From positions 186,001-250,000 of the forward strand of contig CALXWA010000002.1 in assembly GCA_944392275.1 (NCBI GenBank): a stretch of DNA of 64,000 nt, read 5' to 3'. A program made the translations under genes and the position numbers. Below, in pieces: positions 33,929-41,900 of the stretch; the stretch's first letter is position 1; every line of letters begins with the position of its first letter. The DNA comes from an uncultured Alphaproteobacteria bacterium. GTDB lineage: Bacteria > Pseudomonadota > Alphaproteobacteria > RF32 > CAG-239. The notes beneath the pieces were generated by a model. It searched no databases, was not told the origin of the DNA, and saw only the letters and a list, made by a program, of their open reading frames with translations.

Positions 33929-34900
33929 TCAGATTTTTAAATTCTTAAAAAAATCACCTAATTCTCGATTGATACGGATACCATCTTCCGGTTTGGGTTT
34001 TATCATGCCAAAAAAACGCGGTTTGAGTTTGTCAACTTGGATCGGAGCATAGGTGGCTGGGTTGGTTTCTAAGATTTTGCGGGCTCCGTCCGGGTCTTTT
34101 TTGGAGGTTTTGAAGTAATTATTGACTAATTTTTCCGCATCTACGGGAAAATCCTTTTTGCGAATGGCATCAATGTATTTTTTTATTTTTTCTTGGCGAG
34201 CTAAGTGGTCCATGTATATTTGTCGCTCTATTTTCTTTTTGTCATGCTTGGCTTTTCGCATATAGTAATTGATTTCGCATCCTTCCATCTCAATTAAAAT
34301 TTCAACATAAGAAATGATTGCAAGCTGAAGGTTTTCATCAGTGCATTTTTCGGCAAAATTTAATAGTTCTTCATCGCTGGCTTGAGCAGATAAACTGGCC
34401 AAGCGGGTTGCTTGTGCCGTAAGTAAAAATTCCCATCCGGAGACAATATCGGCATTCATGATTTTTCCGCGAGAGGGACGAAAACGAGGATAGAGGAGTT
34501 TGGCTTCAAAAGTGAAGTTTGGTGCTTCTATTTCCGGATTTTGTTCTGCCATGGATAAAATGGCGGAAGTAAAATTGCGGTAAGCTTCGTAGAGTTGACG
34601 TTCTTCATCATAAAGATTGGTCAGAGCTTCTTCTTCATTGCGAATTTCCCCCGATAAGGGTTTGTTGTTTTTTAGAGCTTCAAGCGTTTCTATTTCTGTG
34701 TCTTTGCGGTTTTCGCTTTGTTCTTGAATAAAATCATCCAGGAGGCGGTCAAATTCATCATCAATTTTTGGATTCTCTTTTGATTTTGTTGATTGGGTTT
34801 GCAGTAATCCGGCGGTTTCATCATCGGCAAAATCAGGAATCTTGGTGTTTAAAAGTTCATCTTCCAGATTAAAAAGGCTATTGGTGTTATCTTCTTGCAT
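33929..34900 (-). CDS. Cytosolic helical protein of the coupling-protein cassette, unknown
   Basis: The 323-residue protein starts with an acidic region (residues 1-95, DDETAGLLQ, DDEFDRLLDDFI) followed by helical segments. The stretch YEAYRNFTSAILSMAEQ, LLYPRFRPSRGKIM and a C-terminal block KPRFFGMIKPKPEDGIRINRELGDFFKNLKI stand out but match no family I know. The N-terminal NLEDELLNTKIPDF resembles the NLEDDGTDFDF segment in the 413-residue protein, a possible shared short motif. It is 83 bases upstream of the 486-residue gene and probably heads the cassette. Confidence 0.6.
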   Translation of the reverse strand: MQEDNTNSLFNLEDELLNTKIPDFADDETAGLLQTQSTKSKENPKIDDEFDRLLDDFIQEQSENRKDTEIETLEALKNNKPLSGEIRNEEEALTNLYDEERQLYEAYRNFTSAILSMAEQNPEIEAPNFTFEAKLLYPRFRPSRGKIMNADIVSGWEFLLTAQATRLASLSAQASDEELLNFAEKCTDENLQLAIISYVEILIEMEGCEINYYMRKAKHDKKKIERQIYMDHLARQEKIKKYIDAIRKKDFPVDAEKLVNNYFKTSKKDPDGARKILETNPATYAPIQVDKLKPRFFGMIKPKPEDGIRINRELGDFFKNLKI

Positions 34901-34911
34901 GATGTTTGTCC

Positions 34912-35202
34912 TTAGTTGATTTGAACGGTTCCCGTTATTTGGGCTTGTTCGGTATTGTAAATGATGATTCGATCGGATAAACCTCCGTTTTTGACAAGAA
35001 TATAGAGGTTGGGTTTGTCAAAAGTATATTGAGAAATTGTGCTGCCCCGAGGTTGGTCAAGGTTGTAACGGATTTCATGCAGCGGGATATCTTTGGGAGT
35101 GTGCGTTTTTTTGTAAAGGCTGCCAAGCAATACCAAAGACCCGAATATAAGTAAAAAGGTTAAAAAATATACAATAAATTTTATGATTTTGAGTTTATCC
35201 AT
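34912..35202 (-). CDS. Small single-pass membrane protein, possibly DUF6476-like
   Basis: A 96-residue protein with one N-terminal membrane helix (residues 6-29, KFIVYFLTFLLIFGSLVLLGSL) and a short extracytoplasmic domain whose end reads NLYILVKNGGLSDRIIIYNTEQAQITGTV. A small gene with this layout (DUF6476) is a common neighbour of rluD and rpoH in alphaproteobacteria, which is the basis of the suggestion. It is divergent from rluD with 60 bases between, and 11 bases ahead of the cassette, so it may be the resident gene next to which the cassette inserted. Confidence 0.6.
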   Translation of the reverse strand: MDKLKIIKFIVYFLTFLLIFGSLVLLGSLYKKTHTPKDIPLHEIRYNLDQPRGSTISQYTFDKPNLYILVKNGGLSDRIIIYNTEQAQITGTVQIN

Positions 35203-35262
35203 ATTTATCTCTCTTGCAAGTTGCCAAATTAATCTTATTATAAATTAAATTTAATTTTTTCT

Positions 35263-36246
35263 ATGATGCACATGGCTGATATTGAGAATACTAACACAAC
35301 AATAGTTAATAAAAAATATAACGGATGGCGAATCGATAAGTTTTTGTCGCTTGCTTTTCCGGATTTTTCCCGTTCCCAGATGCAACGATTGCTTAAAGAA
35401 GGGATGGTTTCCCGTAATGGGGAGATTATTAATGATATTTCGGCAAAAGTTCGGGAAAACGAGGAGTATTTTTTTGTTGTTCCCGAGCCCGAAGATGCTC
35501 TGCCGGAACCCGAAAATATTCCGCTTGACATTGTTTATGAAGATGAAGATTTGTTGGTTGTTAATAAGCCGGCGGGAATGACGGTGCATCCGGCTCCCGG
35601 ATCTTATAAAGGGACTTTGGTCAATGCTTTGTTGTTTCATTGTCGGGATTGTTTGTCCGGTATTGGTGGGGTTAAACGTCCGGGGATCGTGCATCGTATT
35701 GATAAAGACACTTCCGGGCTGTTGGTGGTTGCAAAAAATGATAACGCTCATAAAGAGTTATCTAAACAATTTGCCGAACATTCTATTGAAAGAACATATT
35801 ATGCCGTTGTTTTTGGTGTGTTAACCCCATTAAGCGGACGAATCGAGTCTTTAATCGGGCGGAGCCCTTATGATCGAAAAAAAATGGCTGTTGTTAAGAA
35901 AAACGGAAAAAATGCTATTACCAATTATCAAACTCAAGCGGTTTATAAAAATATTATCAGCTTGGTTAAGTGCAATTTGGAAACCGGAAGAACGCATCAA
36001 ATTCGGGTTCATTTAAGCTCTAAGGGGGCTCCGTTGGTAGGAGATCCGCTTTATGGCCATGCAAAAAAAATAACATCTAAATCTGTTGATGCCGAGGTAA
36101 GAGATTTTATTAACGCTTTTCCAAGGCAAGCTCTTCATGCAAAGTCTTTGGGGTTTGTTCATCCGAAGAAAAAAATTTTTATGCAATTTGATTCTGATTT
36201 TCCAAGTGATTTCAAAGAATTAATTAAAAATGCAGAAAAAATTTAA
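35263..36246 (+). CDS. rluD: RluD-family 23S rRNA pseudouridine synthase
   Basis: Isomerises uridines in 23S rRNA. The 327-residue protein has an S4 domain (IDKFLSLAFPDFSRSQMQRLLKEGMVSRNGEI) followed by the RluA/RluD catalytic domain: VNKPAGMTVHPAPGS, the catalytic GIVHRIDKDTSGLLVVAKND with Asp in HRIDKDTSG, and NLETGRTHQIRVHLSSKGAPLVGDPLYG. Several in-frame ATGs at the 5' end (35263, 35266, 35272) make the exact start uncertain by up to three codons. It lies upstream of rpoH, an order common in alphaproteobacteria. Confidence 0.93.
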   Translation: MMHMADIENTNTTIVNKKYNGWRIDKFLSLAFPDFSRSQMQRLLKEGMVSRNGEIINDISAKVRENEEYFFVVPEPEDALPEPENIPLDIVYEDEDLLVVNKPAGMTVHPAPGSYKGTLVNALLFHCRDCLSGIGGVKRPGIVHRIDKDTSGLLVVAKNDNAHKELSKQFAEHSIERTYYAVVFGVLTPLSGRIESLIGRSPYDRKKMAVVKKNGKNAITNYQTQAVYKNIISLVKCNLETGRTHQIRVHLSSKGAPLVGDPLYGHAKKITSKSVDAEVRDFINAFPRQALHAKSLGFVHPKKKIFMQFDSDFPSDFKELIKNAEKI

Positions 36247-36310
36247 GCAAAAAAGTGTTTAAAAAAATAGAACTAAAGTATAGGTTGTGGATTTCTTTTT
36301 TTAATGTCAG

Positions 36311-36347
36311 AGTCTGACTCGTAAGAATTCTTATTAAGAGTCGGACT
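36311..36347 (+). promoter_or_regulatory. Large hairpin in the rpoH leader
   Basis: AGTCTGACTC (36311-36320) pairs with GAGTCGGACT (36338-36347), with one G-U pair, and the loop contains the perfect palindrome TAAGAATTCTTA (36322-36333). No T-run follows, so it is not a simple terminator. It lies 52 bases before the preferred rpoH start and could be a DNA operator or an RNA control element. Confidence 0.5.
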
Positions 36348-36398
36348 TGGACTTTGGGACTTGAACTACAGATGTATAACAGTTTAAGGAGTACCAAA

Positions 36399-37274
36399 AT
36401 GGAAAATCCTCTCGGCCTTAACGGAATTGACTTTTCCCCCGAAATTAATATGGTCCGGTATCTGCAAAAAATAAGGCAGTACCCTATTTTATCCCAAGAT
36501 GATGAATATCAGATGGCCGTTGAATACCAAAAGACCAGAAATCCGGAACTTGCCAAAATTTTAGTTACCTCTCATTTGCGTTTGGTGGTTAAGGTTGTCT
36601 CAAAATACAGAGGCTATGGTTTGCCGACTTCAGAAATGATCTCCGAAGGAAATATTGGTTTGCTTTATGCAATTGATAAATTTGAGCCGGAAAAAGGTTT
36701 TCGTTTTTCAACCTATGCTTTATGGTGGATTAAAGCCTCCGTTCAAAAATATATCTTGAACTCTTGGTCGTTGGTTAAAATCGGAACAACGGCTGCTCAA
36801 AAAAAATTGTTTTTTAATTTAAGAAAAATCAAAAATCGGTTGAATCTTAACGATGATCGTGAATTGTCTCCAAACATCTTGAGTGATATTGCCAGTTCTT
36901 TGGATGTGAGTGTTCAAGATGTGACGGATATGAATATGCGTTTGAAATCCCATGATGGGTCTTTGAATACGGTTATTGATTCTTCTTCCGACAGTGGTAC
37001 GGAATGGATGGATTTTATTGCTGATAATAAACCAAATCAGGAAGATGTTTTGGCTTATAGTGAAACTATGCAGTATCGTAGAAAATTGTTTAATCAGGCT
37101 TTGATTTGTTTGAACAAGCGAGAAAAAGATATTCTCTTTAAGCGTCGTCTTGCCGAAAAGGCTCAGACGTTGGATGATTTAAGCAAGTTTTATCATATTT
37201 CTAAAGAGAGAGTTCGGCAAATTGAACTTAATTCTATCAAAAAAATAAAAAAAGCTATCGGAATTCCTGGTTAA
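36399..37274 (+). CDS. rpoH: Heat-shock sigma factor RpoH (sigma-32)
   Basis: Directs RNA polymerase to heat-shock promoters. Region 2 is SHLRLVVKVVSKYRGYGLPTSEMISEGNIGLLYAIDKFEPEKGFRFSTYALWWIKASVQKYI; the RpoH box QKKLFFNLRK follows, which distinguishes RpoH from RpoD and RpoS; region 4 ends with LSKFYHISKERVRQIELNSIKKIKKAI. The ATG at 36399 has AAGGAG seven bases upstream; the longer frame from 36354 would add 15 residues with no ribosome site. This gives 291 residues. The leader carries a large hairpin. Confidence 0.96.
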   Translation: MENPLGLNGIDFSPEINMVRYLQKIRQYPILSQDDEYQMAVEYQKTRNPELAKILVTSHLRLVVKVVSKYRGYGLPTSEMISEGNIGLLYAIDKFEPEKGFRFSTYALWWIKASVQKYILNSWSLVKIGTTAAQKKLFFNLRKIKNRLNLNDDRELSPNILSDIASSLDVSVQDVTDMNMRLKSHDGSLNTVIDSSSDSGTEWMDFIADNKPNQEDVLAYSETMQYRRKLFNQALICLNKREKDILFKRRLAEKAQTLDDLSKFYHISKERVRQIELNSIKKIKKAIGIPG

Positions 37275-37276
37275 AG

Positions 37277-37307
37277 AAAAAGGCCTCGTTATAGAGGCTT
37301 TTTTTAT
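37277..37307. terminator. Bidirectional terminator between rpoH and the convergent membrane gene
   Basis: GCCTC (37283-37287) pairs with GAGGC (37294-37298), extended by A/T pairs around one bulge, with A-rich left and T-rich right flanks. Confidence 0.8.
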
Positions 37308-37801
37308 TTTGGAGCCGAGGGTTTTACAATATCGCTTCCCCAATCGGCCGAAAGTTTTTCAATCCTTTTTTCAATATATTTAAGGCGACGATTTTGAGTT
37401 TTGTGGAATATATATACAAATAAGGAAGGAACTTGATAGTACAAAATAACACCAATTGCAGCGGAACCAAGCATAATGATTAAGTTAAAGACATTGCTGA
37501 TAATAAATAAGGCTTCTTCAAAATTGAATTGATTGAGAAGATTTCCGGAGCATAATAAAACGCCCGCAAGGTTAAAGCACCCTACAATGGTGAGTTTGTA
37601 GGTGTTTTTTGAATTTGTCAGCAAAATTGTTAAGGTCGGAAGAAGACCAATAAAAATTACCAAAAGTACCGGTAAGGTCATAATAATCAGGATGAATAGC
37701 CCTAAAAAAAGCAACCATTTTTGGAAAAGATTGAGCCGGTATGCTCTTTTTGTTTTGGGTGATGTTTCTTTTTGCGGAAGTTTCATTATTGTATAATCCA
37801 T
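37304..37801 (-). CDS. Membrane protein of unknown function, partner of the pseudokinase gene
   Basis: A 165-residue protein with a basic N-terminus (KETSPKTKRAYRLNLFQKW) and four hydrophobic segments (about residues 28-60, 66-88, 90-112 and 113-135), then a short basic tail. Not recognised. It overlaps the end of the pseudokinase-like gene by 16 bases and so is translated from the same message; the two may form a complex in the inner membrane. Confidence 0.6.
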   Translation of the reverse strand: MDYTIMKLPQKETSPKTKRAYRLNLFQKWLLFLGLFILIIMTLPVLLVIFIGLLPTLTILLTNSKNTYKLTIVGCFNLAGVLLCSGNLLNQFNFEEALFIISNVFNLIIMLGSAAIGVILYYQVPSLFVYIFHKTQNRRLKYIEKRIEKLSADWGSDIVKPSAPK

Positions 37802-39813
37802 TTGATAAGGTTAGATGCAAAAGCGGCAATCATGACCAAAATGCTGATAAGCGATGTGGCTCGTAAAGCCAGATCCCGATAATCTTCTTCAAGCTTTTTT
37901 TGGTCGTTTAGAAGATGGTTTCTCTCTAACGTAAGAGCTCCCGCTTCCTTAAAGGCTTTTGCATAATCTTGGTTGTCTTTTTGTCTTGTTTCCTCGTTTT
38001 CCAACATGTTGTAGAGGTCAATAATCCTTCCCGTTCGGGAGATCTTTACCATCTCATGTTCTAAGTATTTTTGGTATTTTATGTTGTGGTATGATTTAAT
38101 GATTGGTTTAACAATATTAATCATCCAGAGCGTTAGGTTGGTCAGTGAGGAGGGGCCGTTTTTGTTTTGGATATTGGCATACAAACGGAGAATGGCACTG
38201 CTTTGCAGGACTTCTTGATTTGAGTTTAGATCTGTTAAAATCCCATCAATCTTTTTTCCCATTTTGCATCGTAGATAGGCAATAATATTGCGGTCATAGG
38301 GTGCCGATTCTTTTGCGTTTGTATAATTTTTGTTCAAAGAACGAAGTAATCGGGACGGAGTGTTGACAAAGTCTTTGCCAATAAGAGGGCTGGTACAAGG
38401 AATGTCTTCATCAAAATCGTACATAATACGATAAATTCCATAGCCAAAACTTTTATTGTTTAGATAATTCTTAAATTCACTAAAATTGCTCGGAACACGA
38501 AGATTGTTTTGTTCTTGATACCAAAATTTGATTAAATCGCTATTGAATAAATCGTAGAGATCATTTAAGTTTTTTCCGTTTTGTGAGTAATAAAAAATCA
38601 GTTTAGGTAATCCATCGGGAAAAACATAAAATTTGCCGCTTTTGATTGGGAGAGAACTGTCTAATAAAATACATAAGGACGATAAAATAGTGTTAAAATT
38701 ACTGTAGTCTTCATGTATTTGATTTAATTGTTTTTCGACTTTTTCATAAAGCTTTTCATTGTCAAAGCCGTTTTTTACCCATTCGGCAAATTTTCCGGAT
38801 TTGATTAAGGGTAAAGCGGTGTCCGGATTTTTCAGAAAGTTTAAGGCTACTCCTTTTCGGGTGTAGATTTTTTCGCCATTAATTACGATGGCTCGGGAAG
38901 CTTGCTCCACCTCAACAGATGATGTGAAACCGGTATCGTGTCGCTCCAGATATTTATAAATTTGCCCAAAATTCCAACGGGTTTCCGTATTATCATCCAG
39001 CAAACCTTTTAGAACGGCTGTTACTTTGGGGGCTATTTTACAACCCTCAGATAAAGTTGCGTAAGAGCCTTTTTTTAGTTTGCGGTTGATGATTTCCTCA
39101 TCGGAGCCTTCCAGGGAAATATTTTTTTGTAAATAAAGGCTGAGCAGTGTTACGCCGATTGAGTAAATATCATTGGCATTGTTTCCCATGCCGCGTCCGG
39201 CCGGAAGGCACATTGCACTTTCTACCGTTTCGTACTCAATGGGTTGGTATAATGCCGGAAAAGAAGCCGCACAGTCTCCTAAAACCAATTCGGTTCGGCT
39301 GTCATCTTTATAAAAAATGTTATCCGGACGGATGGCTCGGTGTGTGATATTGGCGGCACGAAGCTTTTCTGTTGCGGCCGAAAGCGATGAAAGCATTGTT
39401 TGGAAAGTTTCCGGAGAGAGCTTTTCTCCGTTTTCATTGAAATTATCGGCCCGCGGACCTTGCGGTTGAGCATATATTAAAGCAATATTACGGGTGTTTT
39501 CGGGAATGTAGTCTACAATATCATAGTCTACAAGATTTAGGAGATACGGGCTTTCTATGGATTTTATGATTGGTAAAATTGATAACCGCGGTGGATATTG
39601 GTTGTTGCAAATTAGGGCAAAAAGCTTTCTTTGCGGGTTGATTTTATCAATGGCTAAGAATGCCGTTCCTCCATTTGTGTTGAATTGTGGCAGAGGTGTT
39701 TCGTAATTGATTTCAAAACGCTCTTTTAAAACATAGATATTAATCCGCGGATTATCTTTTGCGGTTGTTGTTGCTGATTTTTCTTCGGGAATTGTTGTTT
39801 CTTCTGAAGCCAT
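37786..39813 (-). CDS. Membrane-anchored protein-kinase-like protein with degenerate catalytic loop
   Basis: The 675-residue protein (ATG at 39813, preceded by AGGTGG) has an N-terminal protein-kinase-like domain (about 25-320): a glycine-loop-like QFNTNGGTAFLAI, a hydrophobic beta strand, the catalytic-loop equivalent THRAIRPDNIFY (158-168) in which the HRD aspartate is Ala160, and LVLGDCA (177-182) in place of DFG. The APE-like and F-helix region (NANDIYSIGVTLLSLYL) is intact. A helical region follows, with a C-terminal membrane helix (about 648-672). The missing catalytic Asp suggests a pseudokinase used as a sensor or scaffold. Confidence 0.75.
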   Translation of the reverse strand: MASEETTIPEEKSATTTAKDNPRINIYVLKERFEINYETPLPQFNTNGGTAFLAIDKINPQRKLFALICNNQYPPRLSILPIIKSIESPYLLNLVDYDIVDYIPENTRNIALIYAQPQGPRADNFNENGEKLSPETFQTMLSSLSAATEKLRAANITHRAIRPDNIFYKDDSRTELVLGDCAASFPALYQPIEYETVESAMCLPAGRGMGNNANDIYSIGVTLLSLYLQKNISLEGSDEEIINRKLKKGSYATLSEGCKIAPKVTAVLKGLLDDNTETRWNFGQIYKYLERHDTGFTSSVEVEQASRAIVINGEKIYTRKGVALNFLKNPDTALPLIKSGKFAEWVKNGFDNEKLYEKVEKQLNQIHEDYSNFNTILSSLCILLDSSLPIKSGKFYVFPDGLPKLIFYYSQNGKNLNDLYDLFNSDLIKFWYQEQNNLRVPSNFSEFKNYLNNKSFGYGIYRIMYDFDEDIPCTSPLIGKDFVNTPSRLLRSLNKNYTNAKESAPYDRNIIAYLRCKMGKKIDGILTDLNSNQEVLQSSAILRLYANIQNKNGPSSLTNLTLWMINIVKPIIKSYHNIKYQKYLEHEMVKISRTGRIIDLYNMLENEETRQKDNQDYAKAFKEAGALTLERNHLLNDQKKLEEDYRDLALRATSLISILVMIAAFASNLIKWIIQ

Positions 39814-39950
39814 TGTTCTTATCCACCTAAATACAGATGTTTTTATTGTAGACACATTTTATTAATAAACTGCAAAGATTTTATTGTTTTTTGTGTTAAA
39901 TTAAATATATACTTGAAACAAAGAGATTAAAATTAAAAGGTTGTGCGTAT

Positions 39951-41060
39951 ATGGATTCATCAGAGTGGAAACAGCTTTTGGAAGGCGATAAGGATTTAGG
40001 TCCGGCCGTTTATCAAGATAAAAAAATTTTATCTCAAGCGGCAAACTATCATGTGAATGTTGATGGTTTGGAAAAAAATCAGCTGCAAAATGATATTTAT
40101 AAAACCGTTTCTGTTAATGATTTTAATCCCGAAAATAGTAAAATTTTGAAAAAAGAACGCCATCTATGGCAAGAAATGGATGTCGGGTTGGCCGATATTA
40201 TTCGATTGGTTTTGGAGAATTCTGAAAGACCGGTCGTGGTCATTAGTGATGATAAAATTATATACCTGAATAAAACGCTGATGTTAATGTTGGGTTTGAA
40301 GGATGTTCGCCAAGCTCTCGGAAATCCGTTTTTGTCGTTTGTTAACAAAAATCAATGGAATAGTTTGGCTGAAAATATCGGAGAAATGTTAACGAATGCC
40401 AAAAAAGTTCGTATTGATTTGAAAGCAGAAAACGGAAAAATCGTTCATAGCGATTTTCAAGCTATTTATTTGCCGGATACCAGCCATTTTTCTTTTATTT
40501 TAATCGGAAGTCATGTGCAGACACAAAATCATTCCGTCGATGTTTTGAAAAATTTGTATGATGATTTAACAGGTTTACCGAATTTCTTTTTATTTGAAGA
40601 TCGAGTTCAGGTTGCGGTTAATAATGAAAGTTATAAAAAATATTCTACCGGAAAAAATATTATTGCCGTTGTCGGAATTGCAATTCAAAATTTTGAAGAA
40701 AGAGATGATAAAATTTGGAAAGAACAGGTTTTGGCTGAAATTGCTACGGATTTGGTGCTTAGTCAGCAAAAAATTGTGACGGTCGCTCGAGGAATTAAAT
40801 ACCAGTTTTGGATGCTTTTTCCTATTTTAAGAAATGAAAAAGAGTTTTCTGTTGAATTTGATAAGGTTAAAGATGTTTTGAAAAAGGCTGTGAAAAATCA
40901 TAATCTTGTTTTTAGTGTCGGGGTAAACTTTTATCCGGAACCTGCCGGGTCGGCTAAAAAATTAATTGAGCAAGCCATGGTTGCTCTTGAAAAAGCAAAA
41001 TTGCATAAAGAAAATTATATTGAATATTGTCGGGAAGATATTGAAAAAGGCTCTTTTTAA
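39951..41060 (+). CDS. PAS plus degenerate GGDEF-domain protein
   Basis: The 369-residue soluble protein has an N-terminal unstructured region, a PAS-like domain at about residues 80-190 (VLENSERPVVVISDDKIIYLNKTLMLMLG), then a GGDEF-type domain starting YDDLTGLPNFFLFEDRV, the conserved entry motif of diguanylate cyclases. The active-site GGDEF signature is absent: the equivalent loop reads ARGIKYQFWML. The C-terminal part (SAKKLIEQAMVALEKAKLHKENYIEYCRED) is typical of the domain. It should therefore bind rather than make cyclic di-GMP, or have another role. Its stop lies in the following terminator stem. Confidence 0.75.
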   Translation: MDSSEWKQLLEGDKDLGPAVYQDKKILSQAANYHVNVDGLEKNQLQNDIYKTVSVNDFNPENSKILKKERHLWQEMDVGLADIIRLVLENSERPVVVISDDKIIYLNKTLMLMLGLKDVRQALGNPFLSFVNKNQWNSLAENIGEMLTNAKKVRIDLKAENGKIVHSDFQAIYLPDTSHFSFILIGSHVQTQNHSVDVLKNLYDDLTGLPNFFLFEDRVQVAVNNESYKKYSTGKNIIAVVGIAIQNFEERDDKIWKEQVLAEIATDLVLSQQKIVTVARGIKYQFWMLFPILRNEKEFSVEFDKVKDVLKKAVKNHNLVFSVGVNFYPEPAGSAKKLIEQAMVALEKAKLHKENYIEYCREDIEKGSF

Positions 41061-41070
41061 GAGCCTTTTT
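41043..41070. terminator. Bidirectional terminator after the PAS-GGDEF gene
   Basis: AAAAAGGCTCTT and AAGAGCCTTTTT form a symmetric stem overlapping the stop codon, with an A/T tract on each side. It serves the convergent Bax-inhibitor gene as well. Confidence 0.88.
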
Positions 41071-41082
41071 CTTTAAGTTTTT

Positions 41083-41811
41083 TTATCGGCGTTCTCCGAA
41101 TAAATTTAACAACGCAATAAACATATTAATGAAATCCATATAAAGGGCCAGGGCTCCGGAGATTGCTTTACGCGTTAAAGTATCGGAGCTATCCGAATCC
41201 ATGTAGATTTCACGGATTTTTTGCGTGTCATAAGCTGTCAGAGCTGTGAATGCAATAACACTTAAGAAAGAGATTGCATAGTACAATCCCGGGCTTTTCA
41301 AAAAAATGTTAACAATGGAAGCAATAATAATCCCCCAAACGCCCATAATCATGAAAGAACCCATAGCGGTTAAATCTTTTTTAGTGGTGTATCCGTAAAT
41401 ACTCATACCTCCAAACATTGCTGCCGTAATTAAAAAGATACGAGTGACGCTCGCACCGGTATAGCTTAAGACAATCGGAGCTAGGGAGGCCCCCATAATG
41501 GCGGAAAATCCCCAGAAAACTCCTTGTACTTGAGCGAGGGAACCTCTGGCTAAAACCCAACCAAAAGCAAAGACCATAATGAAAGGAGCAAACAAGGCAA
41601 GCCATCCGAATCCGGACATTCCCATTACTTGACCCGTTGGAGCTACGTTAAAAAAGACCGTTATTAAAGACGTGTTGGCTATCAGGTATGCAACAAGAGC
41701 CGTCATGCAAAGTCCGCCGCACATATAGTTGTAAACACGCATCATGTATTCTCTTAAGCCGAGATCTACATTTGATATACTGCCGACTTTACTCATCGTT
41801 TTGTTTTCCAT
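41083..41811 (-). CDS. Bax inhibitor-1/YccA family membrane protein
   Basis: A 242-residue inner-membrane protein with about seven hydrophobic helices and the family landmarks MRVYNYMCGGLCMTALVAYL, the SLAQVQGVFWGFSAIMGASLAPIVL segment and SVIAFTALTAYDTQKIREIYMDSD near the end, with the conserved acidic residues of the pore. Members include FtsH-associated regulators and calcium-leak channels; the role here is not resolved. It has a good ribosome site (AGAAGGAGAT) before ATG at 41811. Confidence 0.93.
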   Translation of the reverse strand: MENKTMSKVGSISNVDLGLREYMMRVYNYMCGGLCMTALVAYLIANTSLITVFFNVAPTGQVMGMSGFGWLALFAPFIMVFAFGWVLARGSLAQVQGVFWGFSAIMGASLAPIVLSYTGASVTRIFLITAAMFGGMSIYGYTTKKDLTAMGSFMIMGVWGIIIASIVNIFLKSPGLYYAISFLSVIAFTALTAYDTQKIREIYMDSDSSDTLTRKAISGALALYMDFINMFIALLNLFGERR

Positions 41812-41900
41812 ATAAGTCTATCTCCTTCTAAAAGTGGAAAAGTAATTTACTAATTTTAATATAGGGAGTGTCAAAATAAAAATCAATAGAATAGCAGGGG

